Shown here in pieces: positions 30,617-37,544 of a DNA stretch of 37,887 nt. The notes under the pieces are model-generated. The model was not told the origin of the DNA. It searched no databases and was given only the letters and a program-made list of their open reading frames with translations. The stretch is from a virus, in IMG/VR virus record IMGVR_UViG_3300044960_000771, positions 1 to 37,887 of that record; one strand, written 5' to 3'. Positions within the stretch are counted from its first letter, which is position 1; each line of letters begins with the position of its first letter. The translations under genes and the position numbers were made by a program.

Positions 30617-32489
30617 GGCGCTGGCCCCAGCCGACCGCGACGAACGCACGGCGACGCTCACTTGGTACACCGGCGCATCCGTCCGCCGCTATGACGCGCG
30701 CGGCCCGTTTGAGATGCGCTTCTCGATGGAGCCGGGCGCGATCCGCCTGGGGCGCCTGGCGAGCGGCTCGGCGCCGCTGCTGAACTCGCACCGCGACTTC
30801 ACCGTGGACGATGTCATCGGCGTCATCGCCAGGGCCTGGATTGAGAACGGCCAGGGCAAGGCGACTGTCCGGTTCTCGAAGCGTGCCGACGTGGATCCGG
30901 TCTGGCAGGACGTCCAGGACGGCATCCTGCGCAACGCCTCGATGGGCGTGGCGATTCACGCCATCGAAGACGTGACGCCGCAGGGAGCGGCATTGCGACA
31001 GGTGCTGGTGACCGACTGGGAGCCCGATGAAGTGTCGCTGGTTCCAATCGGCGCCGACCCGGGCGCGGGATTCAAGTTCGAACGGGCAACTGGCCCACAG
31101 GAGCAGAAGATGGACGAAACCATCGTGGAAGCCGGCCTCACAGCCGGCGCCAAGAACAATGCCACGGGCGAAGCGGCCCGTGACGATGTGAAGATCAACC
31201 TCGATGCCGAGCGCCAGGCCGCCGCACTGGCCGAACGCGCGCGCATCCGGGAAATCGAGAAGGTCGGCCGCACGCTCGGCCTCGATGCGCACCTGGTCGC
31301 TCAGCACGTCGAGTCGGGCACGTCGATTGAAGAGTTCCGCAAGCTGGCGCTGGACAAGCGGGCGGAAGAGGATGAGCGCAATCCCATACGCAGCGCGGCC
31401 GCCGTGGTCACGCGCGATCAAACCGACACCCGCCGCGCCGGGATCATGGCGGCGCTGTTGCACCGCTACGATCCGGCGGTCTTCCCCTTGAAGGACGATC
31501 TCGGCCGCGACTGGGCCGGGCAGACGCTGCTCGACCTGGCCAAGGAGTGCCTGGAAATCGCCGGTACGCGCACGCGCCGGCTGCCGCGCCATGAGATCGC
31601 CAAGCTCGCCTTGTCGACCTCCGACTTCCCCTCGATCCTCGCCGACGTCGCCAACAAAACGCTGCGCCAAGCCTATGAGGCCTACCCGCGCACGTTCCTG
31701 CCGTTCTCGCGGCGGCGCTCGGCGGTCGACTTCAAGAACATCAACGCCGTGCAGTTGGGCGAAGCGCCGAGCTTGATGAAGGTCAACGAGAAGGGCGAGT
31801 TCACGCACGGCTCGATCGCCGAATCGAAGGAGACCTACAAGCTCGCCACCTACGGCCGCATCGTCTCGATCACTCGCCAGACGATCATCAACGACGATCT
31901 GAGCGCCTTCACGCGCATCCCCGCTGGGTTCGGCGTGGCGGCGGCGACGCTTGAAAGCGATACCGTATGGGGCATCATCACCTCGAACCCGGCGATGGGC
32001 GATGGCGTCGCGCTGTTCCACGCGAACCACGCGAACCTCAACACGGGCGCGGGCAGCGCGCTGGCCCTGACGGGCCTGGGCGCGGGCATGGCGGCGATGG
32101 CAAAGCAGAAGGGCCTCGACGGCGTCACCGTGCTGAACGTGCAGCCGCGCTATCTGGTGGTGCCCGTGGCGCTGCAACTCGCCGCATTCCAGATGATCGC
32201 GCCGAACCTCGCCCCGGCGAAATCGGCAGACCTGGTGCCCGACTACATCCGGGCCTTGACGCCGATCGCCGAACCGCGCCTGGATGCGGCGAGCACCACG
32301 GCCTGGTATCTGTTCGCCTCGCCGGACCAGATCGACACCATCGAATACGCCTACCTCGAAGGCCAGGACGGCGTCTACATCGAGACCCGCCAGGGCTTCG
32401 ACGTGGATGGGGTCGAGATCAAGGCGCGGCTCGACTTCGGGGCCAAGGCGATCGACTGGCGCGGGCTCCAGAAGAACTTGGGCAGCTAG
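30579..32489 (+). CDS. Fused prohead protease and major capsid protein
   Basis: A 636-residue fusion. Residues about 25-165 are a prohead protease: His71 in LLNSHRDFTVDD and Ser121 in LRNASMGVAIH are the expected catalytic pair, and EPDEVSLVPIGADPG is typical of the family end. A helical linker (about 180-270, scaffold-like) precedes the major capsid part (about 320-636), with LADVANKTLRQAYEAYPRTF, FTHGSIAESKETYKLATYGRIVSITRQTIINDD and the C-terminal RALTPIAEPRLD. The protease must cut itself and the capsid during maturation. The GAAGGAG before ATG 30579 is strong, as needed for the major virion protein. The fusion is a known but uncommon arrangement. Confidence 0.93.
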   Translation: MTPARERLEAQFEALAPADRDERTATLTWYTGASVRRYDARGPFEMRFSMEPGAIRLGRLASGSAPLLNSHRDFTVDDVIGVIARAWIENGQGKATVRFSKRADVDPVWQDVQDGILRNASMGVAIHAIEDVTPQGAALRQVLVTDWEPDEVSLVPIGADPGAGFKFERATGPQEQKMDETIVEAGLTAGAKNNATGEAARDDVKINLDAERQAAALAERARIREIEKVGRTLGLDAHLVAQHVESGTSIEEFRKLALDKRAEEDERNPIRSAAAVVTRDQTDTRRAGIMAALLHRYDPAVFPLKDDLGRDWAGQTLLDLAKECLEIAGTRTRRLPRHEIAKLALSTSDFPSILADVANKTLRQAYEAYPRTFLPFSRRRSAVDFKNINAVQLGEAPSLMKVNEKGEFTHGSIAESKETYKLATYGRIVSITRQTIINDDLSAFTRIPAGFGVAAATLESDTVWGIITSNPAMGDGVALFHANHANLNTGAGSALALTGLGAGMAAMAKQKGLDGVTVLNVQPRYLVVPVALQLAAFQMIAPNLAPAKSADLVPDYIRALTPIAEPRLDAASTTAWYLFASPDQIDTIEYAYLEGQDGVYIETRQGFDVDGVEIKARLDFGAKAIDWRGLQKNLGS

Positions 32490-32505
32490 GAAGGAGGCTT
32501 CAGCG

Positions 32506-32847
32506 ATGAAGAACTTTGTACAGAAGGGCGAGACTCTGACGCTCACCGCGCCCTATGCGGTGAGCTCTGGCGGCGGCGCGCTGGTCGGATCCATCTTCGG
32601 CGTCGCCGCAACCGACGTCGCCAGCGGCGAGGAGGGCGAGTTCCAGGTGGCGGGCGTCTTCGATCTGACCCGAGAGGCCGGCGCGAGCACCGGCTGGTCG
32701 CAGGGCACACTGATCTACTGGAACAACACAACGAAGGTCATCACCAAGACCGCGACCAGCAACAAGCTGATCGGTGTGGCAGTGCGGGCCGCAGCCGACG
32801 GCGACGCCACGGGCCGCGTGCGGCTGAACGGGGCGTTTATCTCCTGA
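32506..32847 (+). CDS. DUF2190 capsid-decoration protein
   Basis: A 113-residue protein of the DUF2190 type, beta-rich, with KGETLTLTAPYAVSSGGGALVGSIFGVAATDVASGEEGEFQVAGVFDL. This small protein commonly follows the capsid gene and is thought to decorate or stabilise the shell. Strong AAGGAGG (32491-32497) precedes ATG 32506. The TGA overlaps the next start (TGATG). Confidence 0.9.
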   Translation: MKNFVQKGETLTLTAPYAVSSGGGALVGSIFGVAATDVASGEEGEFQVAGVFDLTREAGASTGWSQGTLIYWNNTTKVITKTATSNKLIGVAVRAAADGDATGRVRLNGAFIS

Positions 32848-33149
32848 TGGCGTTTGGGGACCAAGTGAGCCGCGTGGACGAGGCCTGCCTGCGGGTCTTC
32901 GGGCGGGAGGTTCTCTACCTTCCCGAGGGGGGTGGGCAGGCCGTCGTCCGAGCGGTATTTCAGCCGGCGCGGGAGGCCGAGGACGCTTCGCCCGGCGTCT
33001 ATTCGGTGATCTTTGTGCGGCTATCGGACCTGCCTGCGCCGCCCGTCCGCGGAGACGAGGTCGAGATCGAAGGCAGTCGGTACAAGGTCTTCGATATCGA
33101 AGCCGACGCCGAGGGAGCCGCCGTTCTCCGGCTGCGTAAAGCCAACTGA
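32847..33149 (+). CDS. Head-tail adaptor or head completion protein
   Basis: A 100-residue, beta-rich protein (VVRAVFQPAREAEDASPGVYSVIFVRLSDLPAPPVRGDEVEIEGSRYKVFDIEADAEGAAVLRLRK), the plan of head-tail adaptors that follow DUF2190 genes. It starts at 32847 in a TGATG junction. Function is given by position and fold pattern rather than a firm family match. Confidence 0.7.
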   Translation: MAFGDQVSRVDEACLRVFGREVLYLPEGGGQAVVRAVFQPAREAEDASPGVYSVIFVRLSDLPAPPVRGDEVEIEGSRYKVFDIEADAEGAAVLRLRKAN

Positions 33150-33152
33150 CTT

Positions 33153-33202
33153 CCGCCAAATCTGGCGGAGGTTTCTCGACTTGTGCGCAATTGCGCACAA
33201 GT
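33153..33202. promoter_or_regulatory. Two inverted repeats within the head-tail operon
   Basis: Within a 70-base gap between genes lie a stem of 6 bases (CCGCCA / TGGCGG, 33153-33168) and, 10 bases later, a perfect 24-base palindrome (33179-33202, centred on GCAATTGC). No T run follows, so an ordinary terminator is unlikely. A protein-binding dyad (operator) or a processing or attenuation hairpin is more likely. The next gene lies 18 bases downstream. Confidence 0.7.
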
Positions 33203-33219
33203 TCTCTTCAAGGCGACTC

Positions 33220-33675
33220 ATGCCGAGCGTCCGGGTCTATCAGAAGAAGCAACTGCGGCTCGACGTGCTCAACTTCCGGCAGCGCCAGATGTATGAGCTG
33301 GGTACGGCGGGCGTCGCGGCAGTGAAGGCGCGCCTCGCCGCCGCCCAAGGCCCGGAGGATTCCGCCGCCAAGCCGCTCACCAAGCGCTACGCGATCTTCA
33401 AGACTCGAAAGGGCAAGGGCAACCGCCGCAACCTGACTTTTTCGGGCGATCTGCTGCGCAACTTCCAGGTCCGCACGGTCAGCGAGAACCGCGCCAAGGC
33501 CAACGTCTCGACCCGCAAGGACCGGATCAAGGCCTGGGCCAACCAGAAGCGCGAGGCTTGGATGGTGTTTTCGCCGAAGAACAAGGCGGCGGTCGCTGAG
33601 GCAGCGCGCAGGATGCTGGATGCCATGAAGTCCCGTCTGCTCGTGGAACGCGCCTTGGGAGGGAAGCAACGATGA
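33220..33675 (+). CDS. Head-tail joining or tail completion protein
   Basis: A 151-residue, very basic protein (many Lys and Arg) with a helical N-terminus (KKQLRLDVLNFRQRQMYELGTAGVAAVKARL) and PLTKRYAIFKTRKGKGNRRNLTFSGDLLRNFQVRTVSENRAKANV, a plan seen in tail-completion or neck proteins. ATG 33220 lies 18 bases after the palindrome; no strong ribosome binding site. Stop overlaps the next start (ATGA). Assignment is by position and general pattern. Confidence 0.7.
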   Translation: MPSVRVYQKKQLRLDVLNFRQRQMYELGTAGVAAVKARLAAAQGPEDSAAKPLTKRYAIFKTRKGKGNRRNLTFSGDLLRNFQVRTVSENRAKANVSTRKDRIKAWANQKREAWMVFSPKNKAAVAEAARRMLDAMKSRLLVERALGGKQR

Positions 33676-34145
33676 TCAATCCTGCGGAATTGGTCGACAA
33701 CCTGGTCGCTCTGCTCCGTGACATCCCGGAGCTGGTCGCCGAGATGGGCGGCGATGAGCAGCGGATCCTTGCTTACCACGATCAATATCCGAAGCGCGCG
33801 AGCCTCGCGGCGGCGATCCACGACATGCCCGCTCCTGGAATCATGGCCGCCTGGCAGGGGACGCAGCCCGCGAGCTTCGGCGGCGTGGATGTCTGGCGGC
33901 ACCAGGTGACGCTGTATCTGCGGGCGCGAGAGACCTTCGAGGGCGATCCGCCCACAGCCTGCTACCGGCTGTTCCGCCTGATCACCAAGGGGGTGCCGGC
34001 GTCCGCGGGTGTGCCGATGCTCAACGCCTCCGTACACCCTGCCTGCCACCCGATGGATCTGCCTCTGATCCAGCGGCAAACCGACGCCGAAGGCCTCGAC
34101 TATTTCGAAGTTCCGCTCAGCTTCGTGGAGATGGGAGATGAATGA
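33672..34145 (+). CDS. Tail completion or tail terminator-like protein
   Basis: A 157-residue protein (INPAELVDNLVALLRDIPELVAEMGGDEQRILAYHDQYPKRASL, then DVWRHQVTLYLRA...). The length and place, directly before the tail tube, fit a tail terminator or completion protein such as lambda gpU-type proteins, but no motif proves it. ATG overlaps the previous stop (ATGA), and the end overlaps the next small ORF by 8 bases. Confidence 0.65.
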   Translation: MINPAELVDNLVALLRDIPELVAEMGGDEQRILAYHDQYPKRASLAAAIHDMPAPGIMAAWQGTQPASFGGVDVWRHQVTLYLRARETFEGDPPTACYRLFRLITKGVPASAGVPMLNASVHPACHPMDLPLIQRQTDAEGLDYFEVPLSFVEMGDE

Positions 34146-34308
34146 AACCGTGCTGATGCGCTCGCCCGAGGGCGAGGTGCAGGAAGTGGAAGCCACGCCG
34201 GCAACGCTCGTACCGCTTATGGTGCGCGGCTGGCGGCAAGTCACTCAAGAGGAGGTAACGCCTGATGTCCGTCGCGCGGATGCAGGAAATCCAGATCTGC
34301 TTCGGTAA
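34138..34308 (+). CDS. Small phage protein before the tail tube
   Basis: A 56-residue protein beginning with MNETVLMRSPEGEVQEVEAT and continuing ATLVPLMVRGWRQVTQEE. The pattern (a short beta motif followed by a helix with RGWR) is typical of small tail-region proteins found just before the tube gene. ATG 34138 overlaps the preceding stop. Its last 44 bases overlap the first codons of the tube gene in another frame, and the GAGGAGGT that serves the tube gene lies inside it. Confidence 0.65.
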   Translation: MNETVLMRSPEGEVQEVEATPATLVPLMVRGWRQVTQEEVTPDVRRADAGNPDLLR

Positions 34309-35305
34309 GCAGAAGCAGACCAACATCTCTATGCCCAACACCGGCGTCCAGATGTGGCAGTTGCGGAAACTCAATGCCGCGCTCGCCAATCCAAAGCTCA
34401 ACACCGAAAACGACGCCGAAGAGTTCGGCAAGGGGCACGAGTTTCCGACGCAGTCCTTCCAGACCTCCTGGGACGTAAACGGGACGCTCGAGAAGTATCT
34501 CGGCGCGGAGATCGGTGCCTGGGCGATGGCCTTCGGCCTGGGGAAAGTGGTGAAGTCGGGCACGACGCCGAACTTCACCTACACCTGCACGCCGCTATTC
34601 CCGGCGTCGGGCGACGCGGCCGAGCTGCCCTACTTCTCCTTCGTTGAGCAGATCCGCCCGGGCGCGGGTGTTGTGGTGGACCGGATGGCCGTCGGCTGCG
34701 TCGTTGAAGGCTGGACCATCTCCATTGGCTCGGGGCCGGGCCGCGCCAACTCGAAGATCACCGTCGAGTTCGTCGGTTCTGGCAAGACCACGGAACCATC
34801 GGGCATCACCATGCCGGCGGCGACGGTCGAAAAGCTCCTGCCGTCGGCGTCGCTGGCGCTCTCGATCAACGGCGTCAACTACGTCTCGAACAAGAACATC
34901 GTCTCGCTGGAGGCGTCGTGGAAGAACAACGTTCGCCTCGACGGCGGATTCTACCCCGGCTCGGGCTTCCAGGTGCCCGGCGACGGCGCGAGCGGCGCCA
35001 TCCGTGGCCGCCTCGAGTTCGGCAACCGCCAGGGCACGCTGCGCTTCGTCGCCCGCTTCGAGAACGATTCGACCGAGTTGACCAAGCTCAAGAGCCAGTC
35101 CACGGGCACGGCGGTGCTGGCGCTCACCTACGACTCAAACAACTCGCTCGAGATCACCTGGCACAGGGTCAGCTTCGCTTCTGCCGAGGTGGGCGAGACG
35201 GACGGCATCGTCACCGTCTCGGTCGAGTGCCTGCCGATGTGGGACGAAACCAACGGCATCGTCTCGGCGGTGGCCAAGTGCAACGTGGACGGGATCTGTC
35301 AGTAG
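34265..35305 (+). CDS. Tail tube protein
   Basis: A 346-residue, beta-rich protein with many Gly, Thr and Ser residues, and blocks such as EEFGKGHEFPTQSFQTSWDVNGTLEKYLGAEIGAWAMAFGLG and GRLEFGNRQGTLRFVARFENDSTELTKLK. No membrane segment. The GAGGAGGT at 34249-34256 is one of the best ribosome binding sites in the window, fitting a highly made tube protein. The tail chaperone pair with a frameshift follows at once, as in other siphoviruses. Tube identity rests on size, beta content and this order. Confidence 0.85.
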   Translation: MSVARMQEIQICFGKQKQTNISMPNTGVQMWQLRKLNAALANPKLNTENDAEEFGKGHEFPTQSFQTSWDVNGTLEKYLGAEIGAWAMAFGLGKVVKSGTTPNFTYTCTPLFPASGDAAELPYFSFVEQIRPGAGVVVDRMAVGCVVEGWTISIGSGPGRANSKITVEFVGSGKTTEPSGITMPAATVEKLLPSASLALSINGVNYVSNKNIVSLEASWKNNVRLDGGFYPGSGFQVPGDGASGAIRGRLEFGNRQGTLRFVARFENDSTELTKLKSQSTGTAVLALTYDSNNSLEITWHRVSFASAEVGETDGIVTVSVECLPMWDETNGIVSAVAKCNVDGICQ

Positions 35306-35316
35306 GGAGGACTGTC

Positions 35317-35919
35317 ATGTTTGACGCAAAGCAACCCATCACCATTCACCTGCGCACGCCCGATGGCGTGAAGCCTGTTCGGGTGCGCTTCCCGACCGAC
35401 GAGGAGTGGATCGACCGCCAGAAGAAACGCAAGGTCATCGTGAAGCAGTTGGGGCGCGGGGTGTCAGAGACCACCATCCCCGACTCGGCAGATGCCGACG
35501 CCGCGCTGCTCGCCAAGATCCGCCTGCCGGAGGAGAATGCGCCCGAAGTCGATGCCTTCGAGGCCAGCCGCATCATGGAGCAGCTCAGCCAGGCCGATGT
35601 CGACGACGTCGTCCAGGAGGGTGACGCCTTTCGCGTGACGCTGCGCGTGCTCGGCGGCACCGTGAGCCACGTGCTGCGGATGCCGTCGGCCAAGGACGTC
35701 TTCGAGTACCGCCGCGGCTTCGCGCGCGTGCTCGATCTGCCTTATAACCGCCAAGAGTTGATCATCAACCTCGCCCCGGCGGCCACGCTCTTCAAGAAGC
35801 TGCTCGAATCCTCCGAGGGCTACTCGGGCGAGGTGCCCATCATCCACCAGGCCGTCGCAGCGAAAGCGGCGATTGATGCCCTGGACGGTGCATTCCAGGA
35901 GACCGGCGGCCCAAACTGA
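35317..35919 (+). CDS. Tail assembly chaperone, G-like
   Basis: A 200-residue protein that lies between tube and tape measure, the place of lambda gpG. It starts with PITIHLRTPDGVKPVRVRFPTDEEWIDRQKKRKVIVKQLGRG and has a helical end. GGGAGG lies just before ATG 35317. A -1 frameshift signal sits at the end of the frame, so a minor part of ribosomes would read on into the T-like frame and make a 310-residue G-T fusion. The chaperone binds tape measure and tube subunits during tail assembly. Confidence 0.85.
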   Translation: MFDAKQPITIHLRTPDGVKPVRVRFPTDEEWIDRQKKRKVIVKQLGRGVSETTIPDSADADAALLAKIRLPEENAPEVDAFEASRIMEQLSQADVDDVVQEGDAFRVTLRVLGGTVSHVLRMPSAKDVFEYRRGFARVLDLPYNRQELIINLAPAATLFKKLLESSEGYSGEVPIIHQAVAAKAAIDALDGAFQETGGPN

Positions 35920-35949
35920 CTCACCGGGAGTGGCCTGAGCGGCCCTCCC
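35910..35949 (+). promoter_or_regulatory. -1 ribosomal frameshift signal: CCCAAAC plus stem-loop
   Basis: The heptamer C CCA AAC (35910-35916) is placed in the zero frame exactly as X XXY YYZ requires. It is followed at once by the stop TGA of G, a 9-base spacer (35917-35925), and a hairpin (35926-35949) with GGGAG/CTCCC and GGCC/GGCC stems and a one-base bulge. Slipping back one base changes CCA AAC to CCC AAA and moves reading into the T-like frame, which is open to 36248 and has no AUG/GUG/UUG start of its own. This is the classical arrangement for tail chaperones. Confidence 0.85.
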
Positions 35950-36248
35950 TGCGGTTCCTGATTCATTGGGCGCTCCGCCGCGACGAACTCTGCGATCCGG
36001 GCCTCTGCCCGGACGCGCCCGACGATGGCGGCCGCTGCGACCACTGCCCGCTGGACAAGCTGGATGCCGCACAATCCTCTGAGGCGGGTCTGTTGCTGCG
36101 GCGTGCGCTCGACCTTCGGGCGGCGCTGAAGTTGGGCGTCCGGATCGGCCTGGACGAGATTCGGGCGGATGAGTTCCAGGCGCTGGTGGTGCTGGAGGAA
36201 GAGCAGGAGAAACTCGACCGGGAAAGGCTGAACGCGAGCCGGCCCTAA
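35916..36248 (+). CDS. T-like extension of the tail chaperone (frameshift product)
   Basis: A 110-codon open frame in the -1 frame relative to G. It has no ATG, GTG or TTG start near its beginning, so it is probably expressed only as a fusion of about 310 residues with G. A CTG at 35916 (CTGA overlap) is a weak alternative start. The protein part is THREWPERPSLRFLIHWALRRDELCDPG, then a Cys-rich segment (four Cys, CDPGLC and CDHC, about residues 24-46) that may bind zinc, and a helical end. In lambda the T domain of gpGT recruits the tube. The frame ends where the leftward DUF4926 gene ends, overlapping it by 4 bases. Confidence 0.8.
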   Translation: MTHREWPERPSLRFLIHWALRRDELCDPGLCPDAPDDGGRCDHCPLDKLDAAQSSEAGLLLRRALDLRAALKLGVRIGLDEIRADEFQALVVLEEEQEKLDRERLNASRP

Positions 36249-36496
36249 GCTGCCTGATGAACCGGTTCGTGATGAAGGCGCATGAGCTGTTCCGCCTTAA
36301 GGGCAACCATCGCGTATGTGCGCCCTTGATCATCGCTGAACTCGACTTCATACACTCCGGGCGCCCAGCTCTCCACAACGGTCCCGACCTGGCCGCGAAC
36401 CAGACCTTGTTCCGGCAAATCTCCCAGGAGGGCGACAACCGAATGTAGCGTGATTTCGTGAACCGATGTTCCTACTTGTGCGTTTCCCGTACTCAT
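36245..36496 (-). CDS. DUF4926-type protein
   Basis: An 83-residue protein with ITLHSVVALLGDLPEQGLVRGQVGTVVESWAPGVYEVEFSDDQGRTYAMVALKAEQLMRL, the pattern of the DUF4926 family: a small beta-barrel-like fold. Its ATG overlaps the XRE gene's stop (36493-36496), so the two form one leftward unit. DUF4926 proteins often sit next to toxin-antitoxin-like partners, so it may be a toxin or immunity part; this is inference. Its stop overlaps the T-like frame by 4 bases. Confidence 0.8.
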   Translation of the reverse strand: MSTGNAQVGTSVHEITLHSVVALLGDLPEQGLVRGQVGTVVESWAPGVYEVEFSDDQGRTYAMVALKAEQLMRLHHEPVHQAA

Positions 36497-36825
36497 ACAG
36501 ACCGCCGGACCGGAACGAAACGAATCTCGACCCGCTTATCCAGGGCCGCCGCAATCCGGCGCAGCATCGCGAGCGAGTGACCTTCATAGTCCGCGTCCTC
36601 GAGGCGTGAAATCACCGACGCCGTCGTGCCGATCATCTTCGCCAATTGGGCTTGCGTCAGACCAGCCTTCTTACGCAATTCGAAGATCTTGCGGGCGACT
36701 TCGTCGTCGGCCCGCGCCTCTTCCAAGGCCATGATGCGCTCTGGCTGGCCCTTGAAGAACCGCCGGTAAAGGATCTCCACCGCCTCCGTCGTGGGCTTCT
36801 TCTTCGAACCCCTTGTCCCTGACAT
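36493..36825 (-). CDS. XRE-family HTH regulator (HigA-like)
   Basis: A 110-residue protein. Residues about 46-78 (KIFELRKKAGLTQAQLAKMIGTTASVISRLEDADY) form a Cro/XRE helix-turn-helix. The C-terminus EGHSLAMLRRIAAALDKRVEIRFVPV matches HigA-type antitoxins. ATG 36825 is used; a TTG three codons earlier is less likely. It lies upstream of, and overlaps, DUF4926, as an antitoxin would with its toxin, or as a repressor with its target gene. It is inserted on the reverse strand between tail genes. Confidence 0.85.
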   Translation of the reverse strand: MSGTRGSKKKPTTEAVEILYRRFFKGQPERIMALEEARADDEVARKIFELRKKAGLTQAQLAKMIGTTASVISRLEDADYEGHSLAMLRRIAAALDKRVEIRFVPVRRSV

Positions 36826-36878
36826 TCTTCTCAAGCCTACCTACCGCTATGTCTGTGACGCTCGAACCGGAATCCACG

Positions 36879-37256
36879 TCACCGATGACGGCGAGAGGGC
36901 TCCTTTCGCCCGAGTCCTTCCGCAATCAACGTGGTGACGAGGGTGTTGAGACTGACACCCTCCTGTTGTGCGCGAGACACCAGGCGGGCGTGCAGGGATC
37001 GCGGCACCCGTTGCCGCCACTGCCCGCTGGCCGATGTGCCCTGGCTCGGCTTGGGAATCGGATCTCCAAACTCTTGCATTGTCATGAGTGCGGCAGCGAG
37101 CGCATCCTGGCCGTTGCGGATCGCCTCTTCCGGAGTCTCGCCATCGGAGATGACGCCAGGAAAGTCCGGGAACTCCACCAAATATCCGCCTCCTTCTTCT
37201 TTGGAGAGCGGACGGACGAGAAACGGATACCGATCCAGGGGGAGTCTCTTCTTCAT
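36879..37256 (-). CDS. hicB: HicB antitoxin
   Basis: A 125-residue HicB protein. The N-terminal degraded RNase-H fold has GYLVEFPDFPGVISDGETPEEAI (24-46), and the C-terminal ribbon-helix-helix (84-115, VPRSLHARLVSRAQQEGVSLNTLVTTLI) binds the operator. It neutralises HicA by direct binding and represses the hicAB promoter. The start overlaps the end of hicA (37253-37256). The complete set of both domains suggests a working antitoxin. Confidence 0.93.
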   Translation of the reverse strand: MKKRLPLDRYPFLVRPLSKEEGGGYLVEFPDFPGVISDGETPEEAIRNGQDALAAALMTMQEFGDPIPKPSQGTSASGQWRQRVPRSLHARLVSRAQQEGVSLNTLVTTLIAEGLGRKEPSRRHR

Positions 37257-37492
37257 GGCTTGCCCTCCACAAGGTCAATCAGCGCCACGAATCGCCGGAT
37301 GTAAACCGGCTTGATCGGGCGAGCGCTCGGAACCGTAAGCAGACCCGCCACGGGGTGGCGGAATACAACGTGGCTCGTGCCGTGCTGTCGATAGTCGATG
37401 GAGAATCTGTCCGCAACCACTTTCAGATCCTCAATCCGCCAGTCCCGCGGGTTGGTCCGCATCCGCTGAAGGATCTTGGCGGCATTGCTCAC
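37253..37492 (-). CDS. hicA: HicA toxin
   Basis: A 79-residue HicA mRNA interferase with the double-stranded-RNA-binding-like fold. The catalytic His is His41 in HGTSHVVF (GTSH at 38-41). Family lengths are about 60-80 residues. The GTG start at 37492 is used; an internal ATG (MRTNPRDW...) could also serve. It cleaves mRNA and is held in check by HicB. The gene leads the leftward operon, with an inverted repeat just upstream. Confidence 0.9.
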   Translation of the reverse strand: MSNAAKILQRMRTNPRDWRIEDLKVVADRFSIDYRQHGTSHVVFRHPVAGLLTVPSARPIKPVYIRRFVALIDLVEGKP

Positions 37493-37499
37493 ACTCTGA

Positions 37500-37519
37500 T
37501 GGTACCAGCAGCGGTACCA
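37500..37519. promoter_or_regulatory. Inverted repeat upstream of hicA, candidate operator
   Basis: Two 7-base arms, TGGTACC and GGTACCA, around AGCAGC, 8 bases upstream of the hicA start on the leftward strand. HicB-type ribbon-helix-helix proteins bind such dyads in their own promoter, so this is the most likely autoregulatory site. No clear -10/-35 pair was recognised around it. Confidence 0.65.
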
Positions 37520-37544
37520 CTAGACAAGGCCATTCGCCCCGACC

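Noticed and set aside
30489-32546. Long minus-strand open frame opposite the protease-capsid gene
   Set aside because: Codon-bias shadow of a strongly supported plus-strand virion gene.
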